Assembly: GCF_036039175.1 (NCBI RefSeq)
Contig: NZ_JAYXKP010000004.1
Coordinates: forward strand, 124,001-188,000
DNA length: 64,000 bases
Direction: 5' to 3'
DNA from: Marinilactibacillus sp036039175
GTDB taxonomy: Bacteria > Bacillota > Bacilli > Lactobacillales > Carnobacteriaceae_A
The notes under the pieces are model-generated. The model was not told where the DNA came from, ran no database searches, and saw nothing but the letters and a program-made list of their open reading frames with translations. The translations under genes were made by a program, and so were the position numbers. Shown here one piece after another: positions 43,227 to 51,407 of the stretch; the first letter of the stretch is position 1, and every line of letters starts with the position of its first letter.

Positions 43227-44684
43227 TTGAAGTCATACAAAGATACACTTGTTTACAAACAAGTAGAATTTTCATTAGGTCTTTCTCTTCTATATACAGT
43301 GATTTTAGGATTTGCAGCGATGGATTTTAGTACGTTTGCAGTACAGCCTTTCATCTTACTGCTTGCTGGACTAAACGGATTCGCTACAATCGTACAAGCG
43401 TTATTGACTGTAAAAATTAGAAAAGACAGTAAAAAATCATTAGTGATTAATCGTATCAGTCAAATCATTGCCGGATTGTTGATACTGACTCTGGCAATCG
43501 GAAATCTGTTTCTGGTTCTTTCTTCCTTGTACCTTATCAAAAAGAAGGTATCTCCAGGTTACGTCTATGCCGTTTATATGGTCTTGACAGACCTGTTAGT
43601 CATTGGTGTATCAGCGTTAAATCTGTTTAAAGCTTATGTAACCAATTCTTTTATACCAGCTATGATCGTTTTGTTAGTCATCCTGGTTTTCCACGTTATC
43701 GTACTCATTGGATACGATAAACTGATGGCTTTATCACCAGGATCTAAAAAGCTCTTCCTTCTATTGTTTACGTTAACGGTTCTGATAGGAAATCTTTTTG
43801 TTCTTTTAGTTTCAGCTTCTATGGTTCAAGACGCGAACAAAGCGATCACTAAACGAAAAGGGATCCGCGAGAAGATTTTAAGAAACCAGGCATCGATGCT
43901 GGGGCTGCTATTTATTGTTTTTCTAGTAGCCATATCGATTTGTAGTGTTTGGACATTCAATTACCGGTTTGCAGTGACAAATGACTATAGCGCGATTCTA
44001 CAACCGCCAAATCTTGCGTATCCTTTTGGAACAGACAACTTTGGTCGAGACGTTTTCTCCAGAATTATCTTTGGTGCTAGAATTTCTCTAGCAGTCGGCG
44101 TGCTAGCTACATTTATCCCGTTTATCTTCGGGGGTATTCTAGGAGCAATTTCTGGATATTACGGACGACATACAGATAACCTGATCATGCGGTTTTTGGA
44201 TATCCTATACGCGATTCCAGGAATTCTTTTAGCAATCACAATTGTTGCAGCTTTTGGCGCTTCAACAACCAATTTGATTATCGCTTTAAGTGTAGGGTAC
44301 ATTCCAAGTTATGCGAGAACGATGCGTGCAAATGTTATTCAAGTCACAAATCTGGAGTACGTTGAAGCTTCTAGAGCCATTGGAAATCGTAATTTCAATA
44401 TTATTCGTCAGCATGTGATTCCCAATTCTATGGCACCGATGATCGTTCGAGCAACATTAACCATTGGATCAGCGATTATTGCGACAAGTAGTTTAAGTTA
44501 CTTGGGCTTAGGCGTAGAAAACTATATCCCGGAATGGGGAAACATTCTTCGAACAGGTAGTTCTTATCTTGAGACAAAACCTTATCTGGCTATCTATCCC
44601 GGACTAGCGATTATTGCACTTGTTTTATCTTTTAACTTTTTGGGTGATGGCATAAGAGATGCTACAGACCCAAGATTATCCTAA
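43227..44684 (+). CDS. Peptide ABC permease (DppC family) with extra N-terminal helices
   Basis: The TTG start is supported by AGAGAGGAG about 10 nt upstream. The product has 485 residues. The DppC core starts near residue 205 (KRKGIREKILRNQASMLGLL) and carries YPFGTDNFGRDVFSRIIFGARISL, the EAA loop YVEASRAIGNRNFNIIRQHVIPN and DGIRDATDPRL (segments shortened). The first 200 residues form about six additional hydrophobic segments with no recognised domain. Usual DppC proteins have about 300 residues. It partners with the 41760-43208 product. Confidence 0.88.
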   Translation: MKSYKDTLVYKQVEFSLGLSLLYTVILGFAAMDFSTFAVQPFILLLAGLNGFATIVQALLTVKIRKDSKKSLVINRISQIIAGLLILTLAIGNLFLVLSSLYLIKKKVSPGYVYAVYMVLTDLLVIGVSALNLFKAYVTNSFIPAMIVLLVILVFHVIVLIGYDKLMALSPGSKKLFLLLFTLTVLIGNLFVLLVSASMVQDANKAITKRKGIREKILRNQASMLGLLFIVFLVAISICSVWTFNYRFAVTNDYSAILQPPNLAYPFGTDNFGRDVFSRIIFGARISLAVGVLATFIPFIFGGILGAISGYYGRHTDNLIMRFLDILYAIPGILLAITIVAAFGASTTNLIIALSVGYIPSYARTMRANVIQVTNLEYVEASRAIGNRNFNIIRQHVIPNSMAPMIVRATLTIGSAIIATSSLSYLGLGVENYIPEWGNILRTGSSYLETKPYLAIYPGLAIIALVLSFNFLGDGIRDATDPRLS

Positions 44685-44751
44685 GCACGATTAAAAAGGT
44701 ATTTGCATAATATAAATAAAAAAGATCAAAAACAGAAAAGAGGAAAAATAG

Positions 44752-46572
44752 ATGAAAAAGAAATTACTCAGCACAGTTATGATACTAGGAACACTGGCTT
44801 TGGCAGCTTGCGATAGTATTACAACGGAAGATCAAGCCAATAACGGAAGCTCAAACAGTAATCAAGAAACAGTAGAGATTGACTTACTTGGTGCAGCTGC
44901 AGACGAAAAAGACTTGAACATCTTACGTGACCAGTTAACTAGAAATGGTTTTGAAGTCAACGTAAACCAGCAACCGGACTACGCGAGTTATAGAGCGCAA
45001 AGAGATGCCGGAAACTTTGATGTTTCTATTGCAAGCTGGACAACTGTAACCGGAAATCCGGATTATGCTGTTCGCTCGATTTTCTCTAGCGATGGAGACA
45101 GTCGCGTCATTGAACCAAACACCGAAATAGATGAATTAATCGACCAAGCTGCTGCACAGACAGAGGGCGAGTATACAGAGACTTATAACCAGCTTGAAAA
45201 TGAGCTTGTAACAGAAAATGCTTATATCGCAGGTCTTTATAATTCTTTAAAAGCGCAGGCTTTCGACAAAAACTTAATCAACCCAGATTCAGTGAACTTG
45301 TATAAATCTAGAGCCTTTGCTTGGGATCCAGTTTCTTTCAATGATGAGGCAATGAATGATTCAGAAACACTCGTATTGACTCAAATGGAGTCTGATTTGA
45401 CTTCTCTTGATCCTGTTAAAGGAAATGATTCATCTATTAATCAACTGAATACAAATATGTATGTGCGTTTAGTAAACCTTACAGAAGATGATCAAGTAAC
45501 TTCTGATGCGTCACTAAGTTACAACCATGCAATTGCAGAAGGCAATTCTGATTATTACTTTATCTTGAGAGATGACATCAACTTCGCAAGTGTTGAAGAT
45601 GGACAAGCCGTGGATACTGGGGAACGTGTTGGAGCTGATGATGTTGTTTACTCGCTAGACCGCGCAAGCGATCCAGAATCTGTTCCAGATCAAAGAACGT
45701 ATAGTTTGCACGAATATATTAATGAAGTAACGGTTGTAGACGACTTGAGTGAACTAGAAACTGCAGAGTTAGCAGATGGAAATACGACAGTCAAAGAAGC
45801 GTTGGAATCAGGTTTGGATACACCAATTAATAGCTTGGTAACAGACAAAACACAAGCAGATAACGCAACAGGTAACTACCAAGTTGTCAAACTGACAACA
45901 ACTGAGCCATTCCCGCAAGTACTGAATTATTTAGCGCACCAGTCAGCTGGAATCGTATCTGAACAACAGGTAGAGAGTGTCAACACATATGATATCGATA
46001 ACTATAATGTGGATACAGATATTGCATACGGAGATCAACGCGCTGTTACAGAAGGCGACACTTATGACAATCATCTTTTTGCAAGTGGACCATATATTAT
46101 GATCTCTAAAAACGATTACGAAGCAACATTCCAGAAAAATCCTGCTTATATGACGGATACTGAGAATGCAGCCAATATCGAAAATATCACTGTTCGTTTC
46201 ATCGGCGACATGGACAGCTCACTTTCTGCTTTAAGAAGTGGTGAAGTTCACTTGCTTTATGGATTAAGCGAAACACAATATGAAATCGTCGAAGGCGAAG
46301 AAAATCTTGAATTACAAACGGGAGACAGCAACGCTGTGAGTTATTTGATTGTTAATACAATGAACGAAGATCGTAAGACTGCTGGCAGTGTTGATTTACG
46401 TAAAGCCATCGTTCACTCAATCAATCAGGAAGACTTTATCCAGTCTTATGATGGACAAAAGAAAAAAGCATTCTCTCCAGTATCACCTTTAGTAGACACA
46501 GAAAATGAATTAGAAGCAGATGCAGATCTTGTTCAAGATCACTTGTCTAAATACTTGGAGCAAGCAGAATAA
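44752..46572 (+). CDS. Peptide-binding lipoprotein with circularly permuted SBP_bac_5 fold
   Basis: A 606-residue lipoprotein (lipobox LAAC). The segment order is unusual. Residues about 38-200 match the normal C-terminal part of family 5 binding proteins: LNILRDQLTRNGFEVNV, then RDAGNFDVSIASW, then TEIDELIDQAAAQ and YNQLENELVTENAYIAGLY. From about residue 206 the normal N-terminal start appears (LVLTQMESDLTSLDP), followed in the usual order by FILRDDINF, ADDVVYSLDRA, SGPYIMISKNDYEATFQKNP, LSALRSGEVHLLYGLS and VDLRKAIVHSINQEDFI. The protein stops just where the C-terminal part would normally begin. It belongs to the T-box operon and is the likely cysteine-peptide receptor. Confidence 0.85.
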   Translation: MKKKLLSTVMILGTLALAACDSITTEDQANNGSSNSNQETVEIDLLGAAADEKDLNILRDQLTRNGFEVNVNQQPDYASYRAQRDAGNFDVSIASWTTVTGNPDYAVRSIFSSDGDSRVIEPNTEIDELIDQAAAQTEGEYTETYNQLENELVTENAYIAGLYNSLKAQAFDKNLINPDSVNLYKSRAFAWDPVSFNDEAMNDSETLVLTQMESDLTSLDPVKGNDSSINQLNTNMYVRLVNLTEDDQVTSDASLSYNHAIAEGNSDYYFILRDDINFASVEDGQAVDTGERVGADDVVYSLDRASDPESVPDQRTYSLHEYINEVTVVDDLSELETAELADGNTTVKEALESGLDTPINSLVTDKTQADNATGNYQVVKLTTTEPFPQVLNYLAHQSAGIVSEQQVESVNTYDIDNYNVDTDIAYGDQRAVTEGDTYDNHLFASGPYIMISKNDYEATFQKNPAYMTDTENAANIENITVRFIGDMDSSLSALRSGEVHLLYGLSETQYEIVEGEENLELQTGDSNAVSYLIVNTMNEDRKTAGSVDLRKAIVHSINQEDFIQSYDGQKKKAFSPVSPLVDTENELEADADLVQDHLSKYLEQAE

Positions 46573-46604
46573 TAGTAAAAGATTAAATTAGATAGAACAG
46601 AAAA

Positions 46605-46662
46605 GATAAGAGCCTGGCCAATCAATGCAACATTGACGGATATTGACCAGGCTATCTTTTTA
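46605..46662 (+). terminator. Terminator of the T-box peptide importer operon
   Basis: GATAAGAGCCTGGCCAAT pairs imperfectly with ATTGACCAGGCTATC (46642-46656), followed by TTTTT. Confidence 0.8.
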
Positions 46663-46749
46663 CCTATTTATGAAATGTTTAAGGGTAGTCCAATAAGTGA
46701 ACAAATTTTAAAAAAAGATTTAAGACTAATAAAAAGTAAGCTAAGAAGC

Positions 46750-46778
46750 GTGACACTAAGAATCATTAATGCTATATT
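46750..46778 (+). promoter_or_regulatory. Promoter of the polar amino acid importer
   Basis: GTGACA (46750-46755) and TATATT (46773-46778) are spaced by 17 nt, 60 bases before the binding-protein ATG. Confidence 0.6.
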
Positions 46779-46838
46779 AGCGTACCAGTGTTCAAAATAA
46801 ATAAAGTTAACTGAATCAAGAAGACGAGGAGAAAAATC

Positions 46839-47710
46839 ATGTTTAATAAAAAATTAGGAATCACTTCATTACTAACTGTAGGACTACTACTAGCAGCTTG
46901 CAATTCTACAGACGAAACGGCAACAAACGAATCAGAAGAAGCAACAACGGAAGAAGATACTTCTTGGACAGACGTTGAAAAAGCAGGAGAACTAGTCGTT
47001 GGAACTTCAGGAACGTATTCACCCATCACTTACTTGGATGATAATAATGAGTTAACAGGTTTTGAAGTAGAATTACTTCGTGATATTACAGATGAATTAG
47101 GCATAGATATTCGATTCGAGACGATGCAATTTGATGGATTACACCTGCATTACGTAACGAGCAAATCAATGTAGCAGCGAACGATTTTGCCATAACAGAA
47201 GAGCGTTTAGAAATCTTTGATTTTGTTGACTCGCATAAATATTCTTACGGGTCAGCAATTGTGCGTGCAGATGAAGTAGATGAGTTCTCTTCTGCTTATG
47301 ATTTAGAAGGCCGTGATATTGGATTGGGATCTTTAACAAGTAATTATGCGGTTTTTGCTGATAACATTGGAGCTAACGGAACAGCTTATGACGGTGGAAC
47401 AGATACTATTTTAAGAGATATCGTTAATGGTAACCAAGATGCTTATCTAAATGACCGTCTAGTTTTACAAGAAAATCTTGAATCGTTTGGTGATGACAGT
47501 TTGGTCGTTGCAGAAGATGTTAAGTATCACCCAACTGAAAGTGCATTAGCTGTTTTGAAAGGAAATGTAGCTTTGAGAGATAAACTATCTGAAGCTTTAG
47601 AAACTGTTAGAGAAGACGGAAGACTTGCAGAACTGTCTGAAGAATTCTTGGGAGCAGATTCTACACAACCAATCGATCAATCAGAAGTGGTTAGTCTAGA
47701 AGGAGAATAA
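46839..47710 (+). pseudogene. Amino acid ABC transporter binding lipoprotein (SBP family 3), frameshifted
   Basis: The N-terminal half (46839 onward) has a lipobox LAAC and the family 3 start AGELVVGTSGTYSPITYLDDNNEL (in parts). Near 47142 the frame breaks and ends at 47172-47174. From 47144 the downstream frame continues without a stop as PALRNEQINVAANDFAITEER, then GSAIVRADEV and the rest to 47710. Adding one base at 47142-47143 would restore a protein of about 290 residues of the cystine/polar amino acid group. The rest of the gene, the permease and the ATPase are intact. So this is either a recent loss, a sequencing error or rare frameshifting. TATATT-type promoter and ribosome site (GACGAGGAG) are present. 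Confidence 0.85.
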
Positions 47711-47728
47711 GATAACAGTCAATAAATG

Positions 47729-47769
47729 ACATACGAGGAGCTCTATAGGAGCTTCTGGTATGTTCTTTT
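47729..47769 (+). terminator. Attenuator-like hairpin between binding-protein and permease genes
   Basis: ACATAC with GAGGAGCTC (from 47729) pairs with GAGCTTCTGGTATGT (to 47763), with one mismatch, followed by TTCTTTTC. It may limit read-through into the permease gene. Confidence 0.6.
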
Positions 47770-47800
47770 CTATCAGTTTGGATATTGGAAGGAGCACAAC

Positions 47801-48502
47801 ATGTTTGAATTTTTCTCAGAGATTAAATGGGAATATCTTTACGATTTTGATTTAGCCATTGATTCTATTCCTTTTTTACTTCAAGGATTGCGTATCACGA
47901 TGATTATCGCCGGATTTAGTATGGTTTTTGCACTCTTGATTGGAATCGTTGTTGGAATTGCGAGAATGTCGAAATTAGCCATATTTAGATTACCAGCTAA
48001 GTTTTATATTTCATTTATGAGAGGGACACCGCTTTTAGTGTTTGTCTTTATCCTGTATTATGGCTTACCGGTTATTGGAATAGAATTTTCAAGTGCAATC
48101 GTAGCCGCTATCGTGGGGGTGAGTTTAAACTTTGCCGCTTATTTAGCTGAAGTTGTGAGATCCTCAATATCCTCTGTACCTAAAGGTCAATGGGAAGCTG
48201 CTGAAACGCTGCAAATGAACTATTTTCAAACCTTGAGAAGAATCGTCATCCCTCAAGCAACTAGAATTGCGGTACCACCTATTTTTAATATTTTTATGGA
48301 TGTACTAAAAGGAACTTCTCTTGCATCGGTTATCACGGTTCAGGAACTACTCTATAGCGGGCGCTTGATAGCAGGAAGAACGTATGACAGTATGACAATG
48401 TATATAACCGTTGCCATCATTTACTGGTTAGTTAGTGTAGTAATTGGGACGATTCAAAGTAAATTAGAAGTAAGATATAATCGTTATTTAGCTAAAGGAT
48501 AA
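47801..48502 (+). CDS. Polar amino acid ABC permease (HisM/TcyB-like)
   Basis: The start chosen is the ATG at 47801, because GGAAGGAG lies just upstream; an in-frame ATG at 47726 would lie inside the attenuator hairpin. The 233-residue permease has the family segments LLQGLRITMIIAGFSMVFAL, FMRGTPLLVFVFILYYGLP, the EAA loop QWEAAETLQMNYFQTLRRIVIPQA and LKGTSLASVITVQELL. It resembles cystine and other polar amino acid permeases; the specificity is not certain. Confidence 0.88.
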   Translation: MFEFFSEIKWEYLYDFDLAIDSIPFLLQGLRITMIIAGFSMVFALLIGIVVGIARMSKLAIFRLPAKFYISFMRGTPLLVFVFILYYGLPVIGIEFSSAIVAAIVGVSLNFAAYLAEVVRSSISSVPKGQWEAAETLQMNYFQTLRRIVIPQATRIAVPPIFNIFMDVLKGTSLASVITVQELLYSGRLIAGRTYDSMTMYITVAIIYWLVSVVIGTIQSKLEVRYNRYLAKG

Positions 48503-48517
48503 GGGGGCAACTTTGAA

Positions 48518-49261
48518 ATGATTACAGTAGAAAATATGAAAAAGACATTTGGAGATCAAACCGTTTTAGAATCTATCAATTTCAATGTAAATAAAGGAGA
48601 AGTTGTTTGTCTAGTGGGGGCTTCAGGTTCTGGCAAGACAACCTTATTGAGATGCTTAAATTTACTAGAAAAACCGAACGAAGGAAAATTGAAAATTGGT
48701 TCAAAACAAGTTGAGTTTGGTAAAACGAAGTTAACAAAAAAAGATATAGAAGAGATTAGACAGTATTCAGGAATGGTATTTCAAGGATTTCACTTGTTTC
48801 CTCATATGACACTGATGGAAAACATTATTGAAGCACCACTCACAGTGAAAAAAAGGGATAAAAAAGTAGTAATGGAAGAAGCTAATGAAATCCTTCAAAA
48901 AGTAGGTTTAGTGGAGCACAAAGATAAATATCCCGATGCTTTATCAGGAGGTCAGCAGCAACGTGCTGCAATCGCACGCTCTTTAATGATGCATCCAGAG
49001 GTATTGTTATTTGATGAACCTACTTCTGCTTTAGACCCTCAATTGGTTAGAGAGGTACTCAAAGTCATAGAAAATCTAGCAAAAGAAGGACAGACGATGG
49101 TGATCGTCACACATGAAATGAACTTTGCTAGACGCATTGCGAATCGAGCATTGTTTATGGATGAAGGATATATTCTAGAAGAGGGACCAGCAGAAAAAGT
49201 GCTGACGGATCCAAGAGAAGCCCGTACAAGAGAATTTTTGGCGCTTTTAGAAGATGAGTAA
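48518..49261 (+). CDS. Polar amino acid ABC ATPase (GlnQ/TcyC-like)
   Basis: A 247-residue ATPase with Walker A GASGSGKTTL, Q-loop FQGFHLFPHMT, signature LSGGQQQRAAIARSL, Walker B VLLFDEPTSALDP and the switch His in VTHEMNFAR. AAGGGGGCAA precedes the ATG, and it follows the permease gene after 15 bases. It is the motor of the importer whose binding-protein gene is broken. Confidence 0.92.
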   Translation: MITVENMKKTFGDQTVLESINFNVNKGEVVCLVGASGSGKTTLLRCLNLLEKPNEGKLKIGSKQVEFGKTKLTKKDIEEIRQYSGMVFQGFHLFPHMTLMENIIEAPLTVKKRDKKVVMEEANEILQKVGLVEHKDKYPDALSGGQQQRAAIARSLMMHPEVLLFDEPTSALDPQLVREVLKVIENLAKEGQTMVIVTHEMNFARRIANRALFMDEGYILEEGPAEKVLTDPREARTREFLALLEDE

Positions 49262-49335
49262 GCTTCAAGATTTTAGATAGGAATTCGAAATTGATTTTAC
49301 AGTAGCTATAAACGAAACATTACGCTAACTAAATA

Positions 49336-49388
49336 ATACTCAAATAAAGCCAGCTGGTATCTAATACGGGCTGGCTTTATTTGAGTAT
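49336..49388. terminator. Perfect 19-bp inverted repeat after the ATPase gene
   Basis: ATACTCAAATAAAGCCAGC (49336-49354) and its exact complement (49370-49388) flank a 15-nt loop. No separate T run follows; the T-rich arm may serve. It is probably the operon terminator. Confidence 0.65.
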
Positions 49389-49526
49389 CGGGGAATATGA
49401 GAAACGCTGCCATTATTCTCTCATATAATTCAAGATGTTCAGGACAAGCGCCTAAAAATGAACAACTTATCTTAGTTTGCGCCAGTATTCAAGATATAGG
49501 GGGGTAGATAAAAGTCTGATAATTTA
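49389..49526. other. Non-coding stretch upstream of the Pot-type operon
   Basis: No gene is seen. An imperfect inverted repeat (AATATGAGA near 49393 with TCTCATAT near 49420) is the only structure. No known riboswitch pattern could be recognised. Confidence 0.4.
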
Positions 49527-49541
49527 TTGAAACCGTTATCA
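49527..49541. promoter_or_regulatory. cre site upstream of the Pot-type operon
   Basis: TTGAAACCGTTATCA fits the cre consensus WTGNAANCGNWNNCW at every fixed position. It lies about 54 bases before the candidate -35 element, which suggests CcpA control, possibly activation. Confidence 0.6.
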
Positions 49542-49594
49542 AAGCTAAACACGAACATTATTTATTAGAATTTATCCTTATATTCGTTTTGTTG

Positions 49595-49623
49595 TTGTAA
49601 TGACTTGGTCATTTACCTATAAT
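49595..49623 (+). promoter_or_regulatory. Promoter of the Pot-type importer/deaminase operon
   Basis: TTGTAA (49595-49600) and TATAAT (49618-49623) have 17-nt spacing. It leaves a leader of about 110 nt before the first ATG, in which no known riboswitch was recognised. Confidence 0.6.
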
Positions 49624-49740
49624 TCATTGTGTGCTTACAAAAACTTAACAATCTCATTCAATAGTATATAAATATATGGATTCGAACTGTTTTTTTAATA
49701 TAAATAGCTTAAACCTCATGAAAAAGGATGATTTATCAGA

Positions 49741-50574
49741 ATGTCTAAAAAAACCTCGTATTTGATTTTAGCACCTGGACTAGTACTTTTGCTCTTCTTT
49801 TTAATACTTCCCCTGATTACAATCATATGGCCGACTTTCTATAACGGTGGTATTACGTTCGATGCCTACTTATCATTTTTTCAAGATACCTATAACGTCA
49901 ATATTCTATACCGAACAATCAAAATTTCTCTAATGGTTACTTTTGTCAGTATTATTTTTGGCGTACCGACAGCTTATTTTATAGCTAATAGTCCTAAGAA
50001 ATGGCGAGGACTACTAATGTCTTTAACATTATTTCCGTTACTGACGAATTCAGTAGTACGCAGTTTTGCCTGGATCAATATTCTAGGAAGAAACGGGATT
50101 ATTAATAGTTTGTTGCTTGCAACTGGTTTGATTTCTGAACCCATCACGTTACTGTATACAGAATTTGCGATTATCATCGGATCATTTTACTTATTCCTGC
50201 CGGTCATGATCATTTCGCTCGTGGGAACGTTTGAAAATATCGATACAGAAATTATGGAAGCTGCGGAAACGCTAGGGGCTAATCGTTTGATGGCATTTAT
50301 AAAAGTGATTTTACCCTTAAGCATTCCTGGAATCATCGTCGGAAGTATTCTTGTTTTCACAGGGACGCTGACCGCTTATACAACGCCTCAGTTACTTGGT
50401 GGCAACCGAAATATGATGATGTCAACTTTCCTCTATCAAAACGCCATGGCGCTTGGAGACTGGCAAAGTGCTAGTGTGATTGCTTTAATCATGATTGTAA
50501 CCACGATGTTGGTTATGAAAGGATTTAATGTTTTAGCTTCAAGATTGGATAAGCGAGGTGAGGAATATGCGTAA
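49741..50574 (+). CDS. Pot-type ABC permease (PotB-like)
   Basis: A 277-residue permease with six hydrophobic segments and the EAA loop IMEAAETLGANRLMAFIKVILPLSIPG (in parts). The segment TLFPLLTNSVVRSFAWINILGRNGIIN is typical of spermidine/putrescine-type permeases. It overlaps the next permease gene by 8 bases. The operon continues with ATPase, binding protein and two purine-type amidohydrolase genes, so the substrate may be a nucleobase or nucleoside rather than a polyamine. Confidence 0.88.
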   Translation: MSKKTSYLILAPGLVLLLFFLILPLITIIWPTFYNGGITFDAYLSFFQDTYNVNILYRTIKISLMVTFVSIIFGVPTAYFIANSPKKWRGLLMSLTLFPLLTNSVVRSFAWINILGRNGIINSLLLATGLISEPITLLYTEFAIIIGSFYLFLPVMIISLVGTFENIDTEIMEAAETLGANRLMAFIKVILPLSIPGIIVGSILVFTGTLTAYTTPQLLGGNRNMMMSTFLYQNAMALGDWQSASVIALIMIVTTMLVMKGFNVLASRLDKRGEEYA

Positions 50575-51346
50575 ACAAAGAGGATTATCGATTTTTGTTT
50601 TACTAGTTTTTATATTTCTCTGTCTACCTTTAATCATTGTTACGGTAACTGCTTTTGGTGAGAATCCAAGTATACAGTTTCCAATAGAAGGATTTACTTT
50701 TGACTGGTTCAAAAAAGTGTTCGAAATTAGTTCATTTATCGACAGCTTTTTCCTAAGTTTACAGATTTCATTTCTTGCGACAATATTGGCACTAGCAGTC
50801 GGAGTTCCTGCGGCTTATGCGTTAGCACGTTACCGAACACCAAAAACAGCTTGGTTAAAAAGTTTCTTTCTATCACCGACTGTCATTCCAGGAGTCGTCG
50901 TGGGTTATGCCTTGTTTCAATTTATTGTCGTTCAGTTAAATCTTCCAATCTATCAAGGATTATTATTGGGACACTTCCTGATCAGCTTACCGTATGTGAT
51001 ACGGGTTGTGGGATCTAGTCTGGAGCAATTAGATTTTTCTATTGAAGAAGTTGCCTGGACGCTTGGATGCACGAAAGTTAAAGCCTTTATACGCGTCGTA
51101 TTACCGAACATTACATCAGGAATCTTTGCTTCCTTTATGCTAGCATTTATCAATTCATTTAATAATATCCCTGTTTCTCAATTTTTGTCTGGACCAGGTG
51201 TATCCACCTTACCAACAACATTGATGAATTATATTGAATACAATTATGACCCGACTGTTTCTGCATTGTCTGTACTTTTGATGCTAGGAACGATTGTGCT
51301 GATGTATTTAATTGAAAAAACATTAGGGCTAGCGAGTGTAGCTTAA
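50567..51346 (+). CDS. Pot-type ABC permease (PotC-like)
   Basis: The start chosen is the ATG at 50567, 6 nt after GAGGTG; an upstream GTG at 50558 would lie in that site. The 259-residue permease shows SFFLSPTVIPGVVVGYALFQF and the EAA-like loop SIEEVAWTLGCTKVKAFIRVVLPNI (segments shortened). It forms a heterodimer with the product of the preceding gene. Confidence 0.88.
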   Translation: MRKQRGLSIFVLLVFIFLCLPLIIVTVTAFGENPSIQFPIEGFTFDWFKKVFEISSFIDSFFLSLQISFLATILALAVGVPAAYALARYRTPKTAWLKSFFLSPTVIPGVVVGYALFQFIVVQLNLPIYQGLLLGHFLISLPYVIRVVGSSLEQLDFSIEEVAWTLGCTKVKAFIRVVLPNITSGIFASFMLAFINSFNNIPVSQFLSGPGVSTLPTTLMNYIEYNYDPTVSALSVLLMLGTIVLMYLIEKTLGLASVA

Positions 51347-51407
51347 AGTTAAATCCACTTGATTTATGATTGTTTGTTTTAGAAGTTGAAGGAGGAAGTA
51401 GAAAGGT

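Noticed and set aside
49624..49740. Possible purine riboswitch before the Pot-type operon
   Set aside because: The conserved loop sequences and three-way junction of the purine aptamer could not be found. The leader is AT-rich without convincing pairing.
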